Shown: positions 1-6,560, counted from the stretch's first letter. The stretch is 6,821 nt of DNA from Chitinophagales bacterium (GCA_015654495.1 JAATGW010000218.1:1-6821), one strand, 5' to 3'. Notes: generated by a model not told the origin, from the letters alone. Numbers and translations: made by a program.

Positions 1-19
1 ATGTATTGTATGAAATATA

Positions 20-50
20 GTGCCGTAGGCACGACCAGTTTACCGTAAAC
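20..50. repeat. Two adjacent small hairpins, REP-like, left flank of transposase
   Basis: Two short perfect palindromes sit side by side. GTGCC-GTA-GGCAC is at 20-32 and GTTTA-CCG-TAAAC is at 38-50; each has a 5-bp stem and a 3-nt loop, with 5 nt between them. Part of the first (CCGTAGGCACG, 23-33) recurs inverted at 686-696 on the other side of the transposase gene. IS200/IS605 enzymes and REP-associated transposases recognise single-stranded hairpins near element ends, so this is the likely left-end substrate. The exact element boundary cannot be set from one copy. Confidence 0.5.
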
Positions 51-152
51 ACCGTCAAGGGAAAAATACCGGAAAATAGATGTCAAAACAACATGGAAAT
101 AGATTGCCCCTGATTCAATTTTGGCTTTATAAAAATGTAAAGCAGAATTATC

Positions 153-614
153 ATGGCGAATACATATCATCAGATATATCTCCAGTTTGTATTTGGTGTG
201 AGATTCAGAGAAGCATTACTGGATAGTCGCTGGCGAAGTCAGGTCCAGGCGGTTATTGGAAATATCATAAATGAAAATAAATGCAAAACATTGATCGTAA
301 ATGGCGTGGAGGATCATTTACACTGCTTCGCAGGCTTAAGACCAGCAGTTTCTGTTTCTGACCTGATGCGAGATGTAAAAGCCAATTCATCGAAATATAT
401 TAATGATCGCGGGTTAACGCCTAAACGATTTGAATGGCAGGAAGGTTTCGGAGTATTTTCATATCACCATTCAGATATAGAGCATGTTTTTAACTATATA
501 GCAAATCAGGAGGAGCACCATAAGAAGCAAAGTTTCCTCGATGAATACAGACTATTGCTAAAGGAATTTTGTGTTCAATTTGATGAACAATACATTTTTA
601 AGGAATTGATTTAG
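153..614 (+). CDS. IS200-like (Y1/HUH) transposase, REP-associated type
   Basis: This 153-residue protein matches the compact Y1 transposase family in length and motifs. It has a metal-binding His-x-His pair (HLH, H55 and H57), the conserved WQEGFGVFSY block (95-104), and the catalytic tyrosine in NYIANQ (Y115). A Gln lies four residues later (Q119) and a His-His pair follows at 122-123. The Tyr+4 Gln spacing is the one known from IS200/IS605 enzymes. Such proteins cut and rejoin single-stranded DNA at hairpins through a 5' phosphotyrosine. No tnpB partner is present, and the gene lies inside a pair of inverted short repeats (23-33 and 686-696), which fits either an IS200-type element or a domesticated REP-associated transposase (RAYT). 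The frame is intact with every catalytic residue, so activity is plausible. The ATG at 153 gives the normal family N-terminus (MANTYxQIYLQ). Confidence 0.9.
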   Translation: MANTYHQIYLQFVFGVRFREALLDSRWRSQVQAVIGNIINENKCKTLIVNGVEDHLHCFAGLRPAVSVSDLMRDVKANSSKYINDRGLTPKRFEWQEGFGVFSYHHSDIEHVFNYIANQEEHHKKQSFLDEYRLLLKEFCVQFDEQYIFKELI

Positions 615-680
615 AACCGGCAACCGCATCAGTTAATTTTATTTTGCATTTATCAGAATATTACAGGCTGATATTGCTAA

Positions 681-735
681 TGTCCCGTGCCTACGGATCA
701 ACAGGCTTGCGCCCGTTGCTACAAGATTCATCGCG
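681..735. repeat. REP-like inverted copy, right flank of transposase
   Basis: CGTGCCTACGG at 686-696 is the exact reverse complement of CCGTAGGCACG at 23-33. It sits within CCGT-GCCT-ACGG (685-696), which can form a 4-bp stem with a 4-nt loop. The following stretch (GGCTTGCGCC at 704-713, then GTTGCTACAAGATT) resembles the hairpin-plus-spacer layout that I recall from Bacteroidetes REP-type repeats; that resemblance is from memory, not a search. The inverted pair around the transposase gene is what is seen directly. Confidence 0.45.
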
Positions 736-740
736 CCTTC

Positions 741-780
741 GGTAACAGAAGCAGAAAACAGTAACAGAAACAGATAGAAC
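741..780. repeat. Imperfect ACAGAA-type microrepeat
   Basis: The stretch holds several degenerate copies of a 6-7 bp motif (GTAACAGAA at 742-750 and again at 761-769, with GCAGAA and AACAGA between and after). It is purine-rich with no coding signal. It lies between the transposase flank and the TAWGAAC array, so it appears to be part of a repeat-rich intergenic patch. Confidence 0.4.
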
Positions 781-803
781 ACATAAGTACAAAGTTGAAC
801 ATC

Positions 804-852
804 TATGAACTAAGAACTATGAACTATGAACTATGAACTATGAACTAAGAAC
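804..852. repeat. Heptanucleotide tandem array, (TAWGAAC)x7
   Basis: Seven uninterrupted 7-bp units fill 49 bp. In order they are TATGAAC, TAAGAAC, four TATGAAC, then TAAGAAC. The array is symmetric in its variants (the second and seventh units are the TAA form). A 7-bp period is not a multiple of three, so it is not a peptide repeat in one frame. It resembles the short tandemly repeated heptamers known from cyanobacteria and also seen in Bacteroidetes intergenic DNA. Replication slippage is the likely source; copy number may vary between strains. Confidence 0.9.
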
Positions 853-860
853 TCCAAACG

Positions 861-886
861 CCGGCCGTTCCCTCTTGCCTTTTGCC
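861..886. repeat. Solo fragment of the dispersed repeat: CCGGC core plus two heptamers
   Basis: CCGGCCGTTCCC followed by TCTTGCC (873-879) and TTTTGCC (880-886) closely matches the middle of the 108-bp tandem unit found at 3891-4212 and from 6595 onward (CCGGCTGTTCC, TCTTGCC, TTTTGCC). It therefore marks a third, reduced locus of the same repeat family. The last base of the second heptamer is also part of the TAG stop codon (886-888, minus strand) of the AraC-family gene, so the repeat abuts the coding region exactly. Confidence 0.65.
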
Positions 887-1803
887 TAGTTAAAAGATTG
901 CCTGAACTCCAACGGTGACAAATTCGTTTTCGACTTAAATAATTTATTAAACGAAGACGGATGTTCAAATCCCAATTCGTAAGCAATTTCACTGATGCTT
1001 AAATTAGTAGTTGAGATTTTTTCTTTTGCTTTTTCAATCAGCTTATTGTGTATGTGTTGCTGTGCATTCTGACCGGTTAGTGTACGCAACATATCGCTTA
1101 AATATCCTGCCGATAGATTCAATTGTTCTGCAAGAAACTGAACAGTGGGTAGTCCCTGCATCAGTGAATTTTCATCATTGAAATGCTTATCCAGAATTTC
1201 TTCCAGCTTTTGAAGCAGATCATGACTAACTGCTTTACGCGTAATGAACTGGCGCTTGTAAAAACGATTGCTGTAGGTTAGTAAGGATTCTATCTGTGAG
1301 ATAATCACATCATGACTGAAGTCATCAATCCTGCCCAGCAATTCATTTTCTATGTTTTTAAAAATGGAGATGATGGTTGTCTTCTCCGTATCCGATAAAT
1401 GCAATGCTTCATTAGCTGAATAAGAGAAAAATCCATACTCCTTGATTTTTTTTGCCAGGGGATAACCCATAAAGAAATCCGGATGAATCAGCAAGGTATA
1501 GCCGGTATGGTCGCCGTTGTTTTCGGCATTGGAAGATACCTGGTTTGGTGAAGTAAAAAACAATCCACCTTCTTCAAAATCATAAAAGTGCTGTCCGTAT
1601 TTTAATTTCCCGCTCAGATTTTTTTTGTATGATATTTTGTAGAAATTATGAATAAAAGAAGCGGGCACTTTGCTGGCATCGAAATCGTTTTTTTTATTAT
1701 CAATCAGACTGATCAGCGGATGCAATGGTTTGGGCAGACCAAAGATCCTGTGCACTTCGTGCAGTGTTTCAAATTTATACGGCTTCTGATCTTCCTTTTT
1801 CAT
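886..1803 (-). CDS. AraC-family transcriptional regulator
   Basis: This 305-residue protein ends in a typical AraC/XylS DNA-binding domain. The first helix-turn-helix is about 219-242 (VQFLAEQLNLSAGYLSDML) and the second about 268-297 (ISEIAYELGFEHPSSFNKLF, then LSPLEFRQSFN). The second carries the signature IAxELGFxxxSxFxxxFK and the C-terminal LSPxEFR. The first 180 or so residues form a poorly conserved, cupin-like sensor region typical of Bacteroidetes AraC proteins; no ligand can be named. The ATG at 1803 is 18 bp after the stop of the aldo/keto reductase gene, so the two are very likely co-transcribed with the regulator second. A 21-bp-spaced direct repeat upstream of the reductase is its most likely target, giving autoregulation. 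The length is normal, so the repeat at its 3' end has not truncated it. Confidence 0.93.
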   Translation of the reverse strand: MKKEDQKPYKFETLHEVHRIFGLPKPLHPLISLIDNKKNDFDASKVPASFIHNFYKISYKKNLSGKLKYGQHFYDFEEGGLFFTSPNQVSSNAENNGDHTGYTLLIHPDFFMGYPLAKKIKEYGFFSYSANEALHLSDTEKTTIISIFKNIENELLGRIDDFSHDVIISQIESLLTYSNRFYKRQFITRKAVSHDLLQKLEEILDKHFNDENSLMQGLPTVQFLAEQLNLSAGYLSDMLRTLTGQNAQQHIHNKLIEKAKEKISTTNLSISEIAYELGFEHPSSFNKLFKSKTNLSPLEFRQSFN

Positions 1804-1821
1804 CAGGTAAAGTTAGCTGGT

Positions 1822-2796
1822 TTATTTGTTTAAGGCTTTCATAAACATTTCGGGATAGCGCGTACCGGATACGATTCCTGCAGGCATGATAGCATTGAGA
1901 CTTGCCAGGTCTTCTTTTGTGAGTTGCACGTGTTCAGCCGCGATATTTTCTTCCAGATATTTTACGCGCTTTGTGCCGGGGATGGTGATGATGTCATCGC
2001 CTTGCGCAATCACCCATGCAATAGCCAGTTGTGATGGGGTGCAATCTTTTTCATCTGCCATTGATTTGATCTTTTCAACCAGTTCGAAATTTTTATAAAA
2101 GTTTTCGCCCTGGTAACGGGGCATACGTGAACGGTTGTCTTTTACATCTTCCGGTCTTTTAAATTCACCTGTCAGAAATCCGCGACTCAGCGGAGCATAG
2201 GCTACAAGTCCTATTCCCAGTTCACGGATTGTGGGAAGGATCTCTGCTTCAACGTCTCTTGTCCAGAGTGAATATTCCGTCTGCAGTGCAGTGATGGGAT
2301 GTACAACTGCAGCTTTGCGAATAGTTTGTGCAGATGCTTCGGATAAACCGATATAACGCACCAGTCCTTTTGCAACGAGTTCCGCCAATGCGCCAACGGT
2401 TTCTTCAATGGGTATGTTGGGATCCACACGCCCGGGTGTATACAGATCGATATAATCTGTTTTCAAACGCTGCAGGCTATGCATAACTGCGTGACGGATA
2501 TAATCAGGGTGACCGTTCACCGGACCAAAACCGTTGGGCGAAGCCATCATCCCGGTTTTTACAGAAAGAAAAGCTTTCTCTCTTTTGCCATTGATTGCTT
2601 TGCCAATCAGCATTTCATTGTGACCGGAAAGATAATAGTCGGCTGTGTCTAAAAAATTATGTCCGAGATCCAGGGCTTTTTCAATAGTAGCGATTGAAGA
2701 TGCATCATCCGATTGTCCGTATGCGCCGGACATGCCCATGCATCCCAAACCTATAGCTGATACCACCGGCCCGTTTTTTCCTAATGTTCTGTTCAT
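1822..2796 (-). CDS. Aldo/keto reductase with a non-canonical active site (His replaced by Gly)
   Basis: This 324-residue cytosolic NAD(P)H-dependent oxidoreductase of the aldo/keto reductase TIM-barrel superfamily opens with MNRTLGKNGP and VSAIGLGCMGMS, the usual first strand. From this start, catalytic Asp50 and Tyr55 lie in LDTADYY and Lys80 in LSVKTG. The fourth tetrad residue, normally His five positions after the Asp of DLY, is Gly122 (DLYTPGRVDP). Related reductases that I recall with DIYRPARLDP also lack His here, so this may be a subgroup trait. VDPNIPIEETVGA, RYIGLSEAS, TEYSLWTR and TIPGTKRVKYLEEN (cofactor phosphate-binding end) are all intact. The substrate is unknown. I chose the ATG at 2796; an in-frame TTG at 2826 would add 10 residues lacking family similarity and overlaps the proposed -7 element. 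It is first in an operon with the AraC-family gene. Confidence 0.93.
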   Translation of the reverse strand: MNRTLGKNGPVVSAIGLGCMGMSGAYGQSDDASSIATIEKALDLGHNFLDTADYYLSGHNEMLIGKAINGKREKAFLSVKTGMMASPNGFGPVNGHPDYIRHAVMHSLQRLKTDYIDLYTPGRVDPNIPIEETVGALAELVAKGLVRYIGLSEASAQTIRKAAVVHPITALQTEYSLWTRDVEAEILPTIRELGIGLVAYAPLSRGFLTGEFKRPEDVKDNRSRMPRYQGENFYKNFELVEKIKSMADEKDCTPSQLAIAWVIAQGDDIITIPGTKRVKYLEENIAAEHVQLTKEDLASLNAIMPAGIVSGTRYPEMFMKALNK

Positions 2797-2823
2797 TGTT
2801 TTTGATTTAAATGAATGATAGAA

Positions 2824-2831
2824 CAAAGGTC
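2824..2831 (-). promoter_or_regulatory. Candidate Bacteroidetes -7 element for the reductase-regulator operon
   Basis: Read on the minus strand this is GACCTTTG, matching the Bacteroidetes -7 consensus TAnnTTTG at all but the first position. It leaves a leader of about 20 nt before the ATG at 2796. No TTG-type -33 element is seen at the expected distance; instead the proximal half of the 21-bp direct repeat (2853-2864) lies there, as expected for an activator-dependent promoter. This is inferred from pattern only. Confidence 0.45.
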
Positions 2832-2852
2832 GCTGATGCAGGATTGGTGGGG

Positions 2853-2885
2853 TTAGCGGAAATGAAGGATTGTTTAGCCGAAATG
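2853..2885 (-). promoter_or_regulatory. Candidate AraC-family operator: two direct half-sites 21 bp apart
   Basis: On the minus strand CATTTCGGCTAA (2885-2874) is followed by CATTTCCGCTAA (2864-2853). The two 12-mers match at 11 of 12 positions, in the same orientation, with a start-to-start distance of exactly 21 bp, two helical turns. AraC-family proteins bind direct-repeat half-sites with this spacing (araI1-araI2 is the classic case), and an AraC-family gene lies in the operon immediately downstream. The proximal half-site ends 21 nt before the candidate -7 element, so a bound regulator would sit against the -33 region of RNA polymerase. The repeat is seen; the assignment to this regulator is inferred. 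Confidence 0.6.
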
Positions 2886-2921
2886 GGGAAAAGGTAGCCT
2901 GACTTGCATGTGAGGAACCTG

Positions 2922-3590
2922 TTAGTAAGGGATGTTAATTGAATTTACATAGTTTGCCAGGGGAATTATTGAGTCCCGGTAAGTCGTAGATGAACCATCC
3001 AGTTGTTTTTTTACCCAGTGTATATTTGTCTGCACTCCCACTGCGGAGTTTATCTGATATGTTTGTGAAGTCGTGGGTGTTGTATTACTTATATTAACCC
3101 AATAGTTCCGGCCCCCATAGTTATAAGAGAGTATAAATTCAGTAAAGGAATCAGTTGAATTTCTCTGCAGGTTTATAGTGATGTTTGTTTTTTGATACAT
3201 TGCAAATGGCTGTAATTGCCATGAATCAGAATTGCCAAAACCAAATATGGAAGCGCCCACAGTTGGGTGTTCCATATCAAAAATACTTATAAATCCGGCA
3301 GGGACAACAGCAGCTATTTCAAGCGTTTGATTACTAAATCTTGAAATATCAATTCGTTCTTTAAAAATATAATTTCCCTGCGCGTCGGTTTTAACACTAT
3401 CTAAAAATGTTTCCTGAGAACCCGGGCCGTACCAGGACATCCTGACTGTAACATTTGGCATCCCTGCTTTAGCTGAAGAATCAAATACATTTCCTGAAAT
3501 TGCTACTTGTTTAAAATTTTCGCCTGTATTATCCTTTTTACATGAGCTAATGATCAGGAAAATTGCTATAGTAAATAATAGTTTCGACAT
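2922..3590 (-). CDS. Small lipoprotein with carboxypeptidase-regulatory-like domain
   Basis: From the ATG at 3590 the product is 222 residues. It starts with a short lipoprotein signal peptide: MSK, a hydrophobic run, then IISSC with the acylated Cys at 17, followed by KKDN, a typical Bacteroidetes lipoprotein start. Residues about 29-83 (SGNVFDSSAKAGMPNVTVRM through TDAQGNYIFKERI) look like a carboxypeptidase-regulatory-like beta-sandwich: a GxVxD opening, a PNVTV strand, and a TDxxGNYxF closing motif. The rest is rich in Asn, Thr, Ser and aromatics and suggests a further beta-rich extracytoplasmic domain that I do not recognise. An upstream in-frame ATG at 3641 would place 17 extra residues before the signal peptide and is less likely. 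It appears monocistronic and is probably attached to a periplasmic or outer-membrane surface; no specific function can be given. Confidence 0.75.
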   Translation of the reverse strand: MSKLLFTIAIFLIISSCKKDNTGENFKQVAISGNVFDSSAKAGMPNVTVRMSWYGPGSQETFLDSVKTDAQGNYIFKERIDISRFSNQTLEIAAVVPAGFISIFDMEHPTVGASIFGFGNSDSWQLQPFAMYQKTNITINLQRNSTDSFTEFILSYNYGGRNYWVNISNTTPTTSQTYQINSAVGVQTNIHWVKKQLDGSSTTYRDSIIPLANYVNSINIPY

Positions 3591-3860
3591 GAATGAAGGC
3601 ATTAGAAAAACGTATACACCATACCGAAGGTAATGAAACATTAAATGTCATCAGTATCAATTAAAGTTAAATATGAAATAAAGGCTGATGTTAAAATAAA
3701 AATTTAATGCAAAATGCAGGATGTTATTTGAATGTTTAATACAGAACTCACTTGATTCCCTGGTATTTCCTGGCCATTCTCCAAAAGAAGGTATGGAAGA
3801 GAATTTAAATTGGAGGTTGAGATGCGATGATATTCTTATGTTTTTTATTTCTCTATTTGA
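3591..3860. other. AT-rich intergenic stretch without a recognisable gene
   Basis: This lies upstream of the lipoprotein gene and before the first repeat array. It must contain the lipoprotein promoter, but I find no convincing TTTG / TAnnTTTG pair. A minus-strand open frame of 83 codons crosses it and extends into the repeat (3657-3908). Its N-terminal part is simply translated repeat DNA and the rest has no protein-like pattern, so I treat it as non-coding. Confidence 0.6.
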
Positions 3861-4231
3861 TGCAGATTTTGAAACACATAGGAGGCACAAGTACACATAG
3901 AAAAACACATAGAAAATTTCGTAGGGACTATATCTTAATGTAACCCGCTGTTCCTCTTGCCTTAGCCTCTTGACCTGTCTTCATCACATAGAACATAGTA
4001 CACATATAGAAAAACACATAGGAAAGTACATAGGGACTATATCTTAATGTAACCGGCTGTTCCTCTTGCCTTAGCCTCTTGACCTGTCCTCATCACATAG
4101 AACATAGTACACATAGAAAAACACATAGAAAAGTGCATAGGGACTATATCTTAATGTAACCGGCTGTTCCTCTTGTCTTTTGCCTTATGCCTCTTGCCTT
4201 TTGCCTTTTGCCTATCTTAATCTATGTGGTC
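3861..4231. repeat. Tandem array 1: leader plus three units of a 107-109 bp repeat
   Basis: Units start with GTACACATA at 3891, 3998 and 4107, giving periods of 107 and 109 bp. Each unit has three parts: a block of CACATAG motifs at 12-bp steps, a core with GGACTATATCTTAATGTAAC and CCGGCTGTTCC, then pyrimidine-rich heptamers (TCTTGCC/TTTTGCC type). The first two units end in a short tail with further CACATAG motifs. The third has six heptamers (4171-4212) and then ends in TATCTTAATCTATGTGG, whose CTATGTG (4222-4228) is the inverse of the CACATAG motif. The array is preceded by a leader (3861-3890: TGCAGATTTTGAAACACATA, then GGAGGCACAA) that recurs with changes before array 2. It lies between the patatin gene's 3' end and the lipoprotein gene's 5' region; no function is assignable. 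Confidence 0.9.
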
Positions 4232-4345
4232 AAATAAAAAACTTTGAAAAGTGAATTTGAAGTTCCACCTGTCACGAACTTTCCATGCTGATAGAAAGAA
4301 TTTGAATCACACTTCGTAAATATGTTAAATAAAATATTTACTATC

Positions 4346-6259
4346 CTACTTTGTTTTCATATCCGCTTCAATAGCATCTTTGCGGAACTGTTTAAATTTT
4401 TCCCAGTTGAATCCATTTTTAAACGCCTCACCAATCGGATCATTTGGACCAACTTTAGTGGTATCATGCAATTTACCATCTACATAATATTTACCGCCCA
4501 GCAAAAATGTTTTTGCAGCTTCCGCACCACAATTGAACAGCTTGATTTTTGTTTCTTCAATCATCCCGAAATTCAGCCAGTTAATTTCTTCCACATCAAT
4601 ATGTGCAATGCATTTTTCGTAAATTTTGTTACGTTTCAGAACGTCTTTGTCGTAATAGAATCTGATGGTGGAAAATATGTTTCCAAGAAATGTTCCTAAA
4701 GTGGTTTTTGCAGGTATGTATTCATCGTCAGATGAAATATGTTTCTCGTCTTCCAGCTTTACGCCAAATGTTGGCATACGTGCAATTTCAATCTTCGGGT
4801 TGTGAAAAATGTTGATGGGAAAGTTTGAGAGTACTCCACCATCCACAAGCCAGACTTCTTTACTAAGATTGTTCTTTTTATCAATTGCAGAGGCTTTCTG
4901 TCGGAAGACTTCGCTATTGTCCTGGACCGTCTGCGGTACCTGAACTTTATGTGGGGAGAAGAATATAGGAATCGACATGGACGCTCTAACATATTCAGCA
5001 GGGTTTACCGCTCCTGGATCTATCCAGTAATTACTGGCCTCCAGAGGTAATTCGGCCTTGGTTCGCATGGTGATGTCACTGGCCATCATGGAAAAAAATG
5101 GTTCATTGATTGCAGTCGTGGTTTCCTTGCGTTTGGGATCGGGACGCAGTTGAAGATCACCAGGATTAAGCCGCTTGTTCATTACATCCACCAGTTTTTT
5201 TGTCGTGTCTGTGTTGTTCTTCCTCAAGATCTCCTGCATCCATTTTAAGAATTCGTTTCCGAGATTAATTCCAAATCCAGCCCTTGAGAAACGCCCTTTG
5301 AAATAGATAACAGCTGTCAGTATAAGCACAAGGCCCAACATTGCAAAGCCGCCGCTGATGTGAAAAACGGTTCTTACGATATCCATTTGGTCATCTGTCC
5401 GATTGCCAATCAACCCTTTTTTTATACCGTAATAAAATACAAGGTGGAGCAGGAAAGGAACCGCCAGAAAAAATACAAGAACCCATAAAATCTTATGCAG
5501 GGTGGTTGCTGGTTTGTTAACTGCAGACGGGATTGTGTTATTATCATGCTGATTCCTGTTATCATTATTATCGCGTTTTTTTGCTTTTATTATTTCAAGT
5601 ATCCATTGAATACTGAGGATAAGTAAAGCAATTGCGCCAGCAATGCATAGAGGAAAATAATAAAAGCTGCCCTTGATGAAGTTCGTTATGAAATCGAACT
5701 GGTACAGACGTAGCATACCTAAAGTGAGTCCATATAATATTGCGCCTATCAGACAGTAACGAATAAAGAAATTGAGCCGGGAATAGGTTGAGCTTTTTCT
5801 GATGAAAATCTTAATCAGCCATTTGGCAAACCAGTGTCCGTCCACCAGTTTCCAAAGATCAAAGGCGAGCATTTCGTGGAGAATCATTTCCGACTGGTAC
5901 TGGTATTTTTTTCCGGGATAATTCTCTGGTTGCACTGCTGCCATAAGCAGCGTATTAATGGCCCCTGCACTGGTACCAGCCAGTTTCAGAAAGCGAAATC
6001 CTAGTCGCTCCAGCACATAGGTGTAACCGATAAGTGCGATGCCGAGCACGCCACCACCTTCCTGCACATAGTCGACATACTCGTAGGTTCTTTCTTTTCC
6101 GGTTTCATCTTTCTCAGTTTTATAAATATCTGAGTAAACCGGTCGTCCCCCTTTTTCTTTGAATCCCGATTCAATTTCAGTGATGACTTTTTCGACCTCT
6201 GTTTTTTTCAGGAAAACTTCGATATCTACCGCGGTGTCAGAACTGGTGTGGGAGGACAT
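4346..6259 (-). CDS. Patatin-like phospholipase with four-helix membrane insert
   Basis: From the ATG at 6259 this is a 637-residue protein. A patatin domain opens with the oxyanion-type glycine loop EGGGVLG (67-73) and the nucleophile elbow GTSAG (95-99, Ser97). It closes with RASMSIPIFFSP and the DGG motif (Asp473, in WLVDGGVLSNFP), giving the Ser-Asp dyad of the family, which hydrolyses lipid acyl esters. Between these, at about 166-320, are four hydrophobic segments (about 166-186, 200-225, 255-278 and 297-320). A polar Asn/Asp-rich linker of roughly 30 residues separates the second and third. An even number of crossings would keep both halves of the active site on one side; flanking Lys/Arg-rich stretches suggest the cytoplasm. 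The distal region (about 490-637) is not recognised. An in-frame TTG at 6319 would add 20 residues; ATG is preferred. The gene stands alone between two repeat arrays, so context gives no pathway. Confidence 0.88.
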   Translation of the reverse strand: MSSHTSSDTAVDIEVFLKKTEVEKVITEIESGFKEKGGRPVYSDIYKTEKDETGKERTYEYVDYVQEGGGVLGIALIGYTYVLERLGFRFLKLAGTSAGAINTLLMAAVQPENYPGKKYQYQSEMILHEMLAFDLWKLVDGHWFAKWLIKIFIRKSSTYSRLNFFIRYCLIGAILYGLTLGMLRLYQFDFITNFIKGSFYYFPLCIAGAIALLILSIQWILEIIKAKKRDNNDNRNQHDNNTIPSAVNKPATTLHKILWVLVFFLAVPFLLHLVFYYGIKKGLIGNRTDDQMDIVRTVFHISGGFAMLGLVLILTAVIYFKGRFSRAGFGINLGNEFLKWMQEILRKNNTDTTKKLVDVMNKRLNPGDLQLRPDPKRKETTTAINEPFFSMMASDITMRTKAELPLEASNYWIDPGAVNPAEYVRASMSIPIFFSPHKVQVPQTVQDNSEVFRQKASAIDKKNNLSKEVWLVDGGVLSNFPINIFHNPKIEIARMPTFGVKLEDEKHISSDDEYIPAKTTLGTFLGNIFSTIRFYYDKDVLKRNKIYEKCIAHIDVEEINWLNFGMIEETKIKLFNCGAEAAKTFLLGGKYYVDGKLHDTTKVGPNDPIGEAFKNGFNWEKFKQFRKDAIEADMKTK

Positions 6260-6560
6260 AATTGGTGATTTATGTTTAGTTATATCTCGTGGAAATTGAT
6301 AATCAAAGTAGCTAGTCAAAATCCATCAGATCTTTGTCCCATTCATTATGTTCAACTTTTATTGGACAATACTACCGGGCTTATGCAAACATTTATTCTG
6401 CTTTTTAGTTTCGAATAGTTAAGATATGAAAATTGAATGGTCCATTTCTGTTCTTTCAGGTAATAAAGTAATGCTTAGTGCTTCAATTTTCTTACCCGTT
6501 AAATCACCCGATAATGACTATTAAATTCCTGGTTGATTAATTGCATACTATCAGCGGTGG
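6260..6560. other. Intergenic region upstream of the patatin gene
   Basis: About 300 bp with no supported gene. It should hold the promoter of the patatin gene on the minus strand, but no clear Bacteroidetes -33/-7 pair stands out. A 32-codon plus-strand frame at 6426-6524 has no recognisable features and is not called. Confidence 0.55.

Noticed and set aside
2824..2826. TTG at 2826 as start of the aldo/keto reductase
   Set aside because: The ten added residues have no family similarity, the site overlaps the candidate -7 element, and the ATG at 2796 gives the standard N-terminus.
3657..3908. 83-codon minus-strand open frame beside the first repeat array
   Set aside because: Its first residues are translated CACATAG repeat (FFYVYLCLLCVS-like) and the rest shows no domain, signal or conserved pattern; such frames are common artefacts of this repeat type.
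3861..4231. CRISPR-like array of repeats
   Set aside because: Units of about 108 bp are repeated throughout with no unique spacers, so this is a minisatellite and not a CRISPR.
4326..4340. Perfect TAAATA-AAA-TATTTA hairpin just after the patatin stop codon as terminator
   Set aside because: The stem is only A/T, with no GC core and no clear T-tract after it on the minus strand; it is too weak to call.
4322..4699. 125-codon plus-strand open frame
   Set aside because: It lies almost entirely antisense to the well-supported patatin gene and has an unconvincing composition.
6426..6524. 32-codon plus-strand open frame starting MKIEWS
   Set aside because: Too short, with no ribosome-binding signal, no recognisable motif and no gene context.
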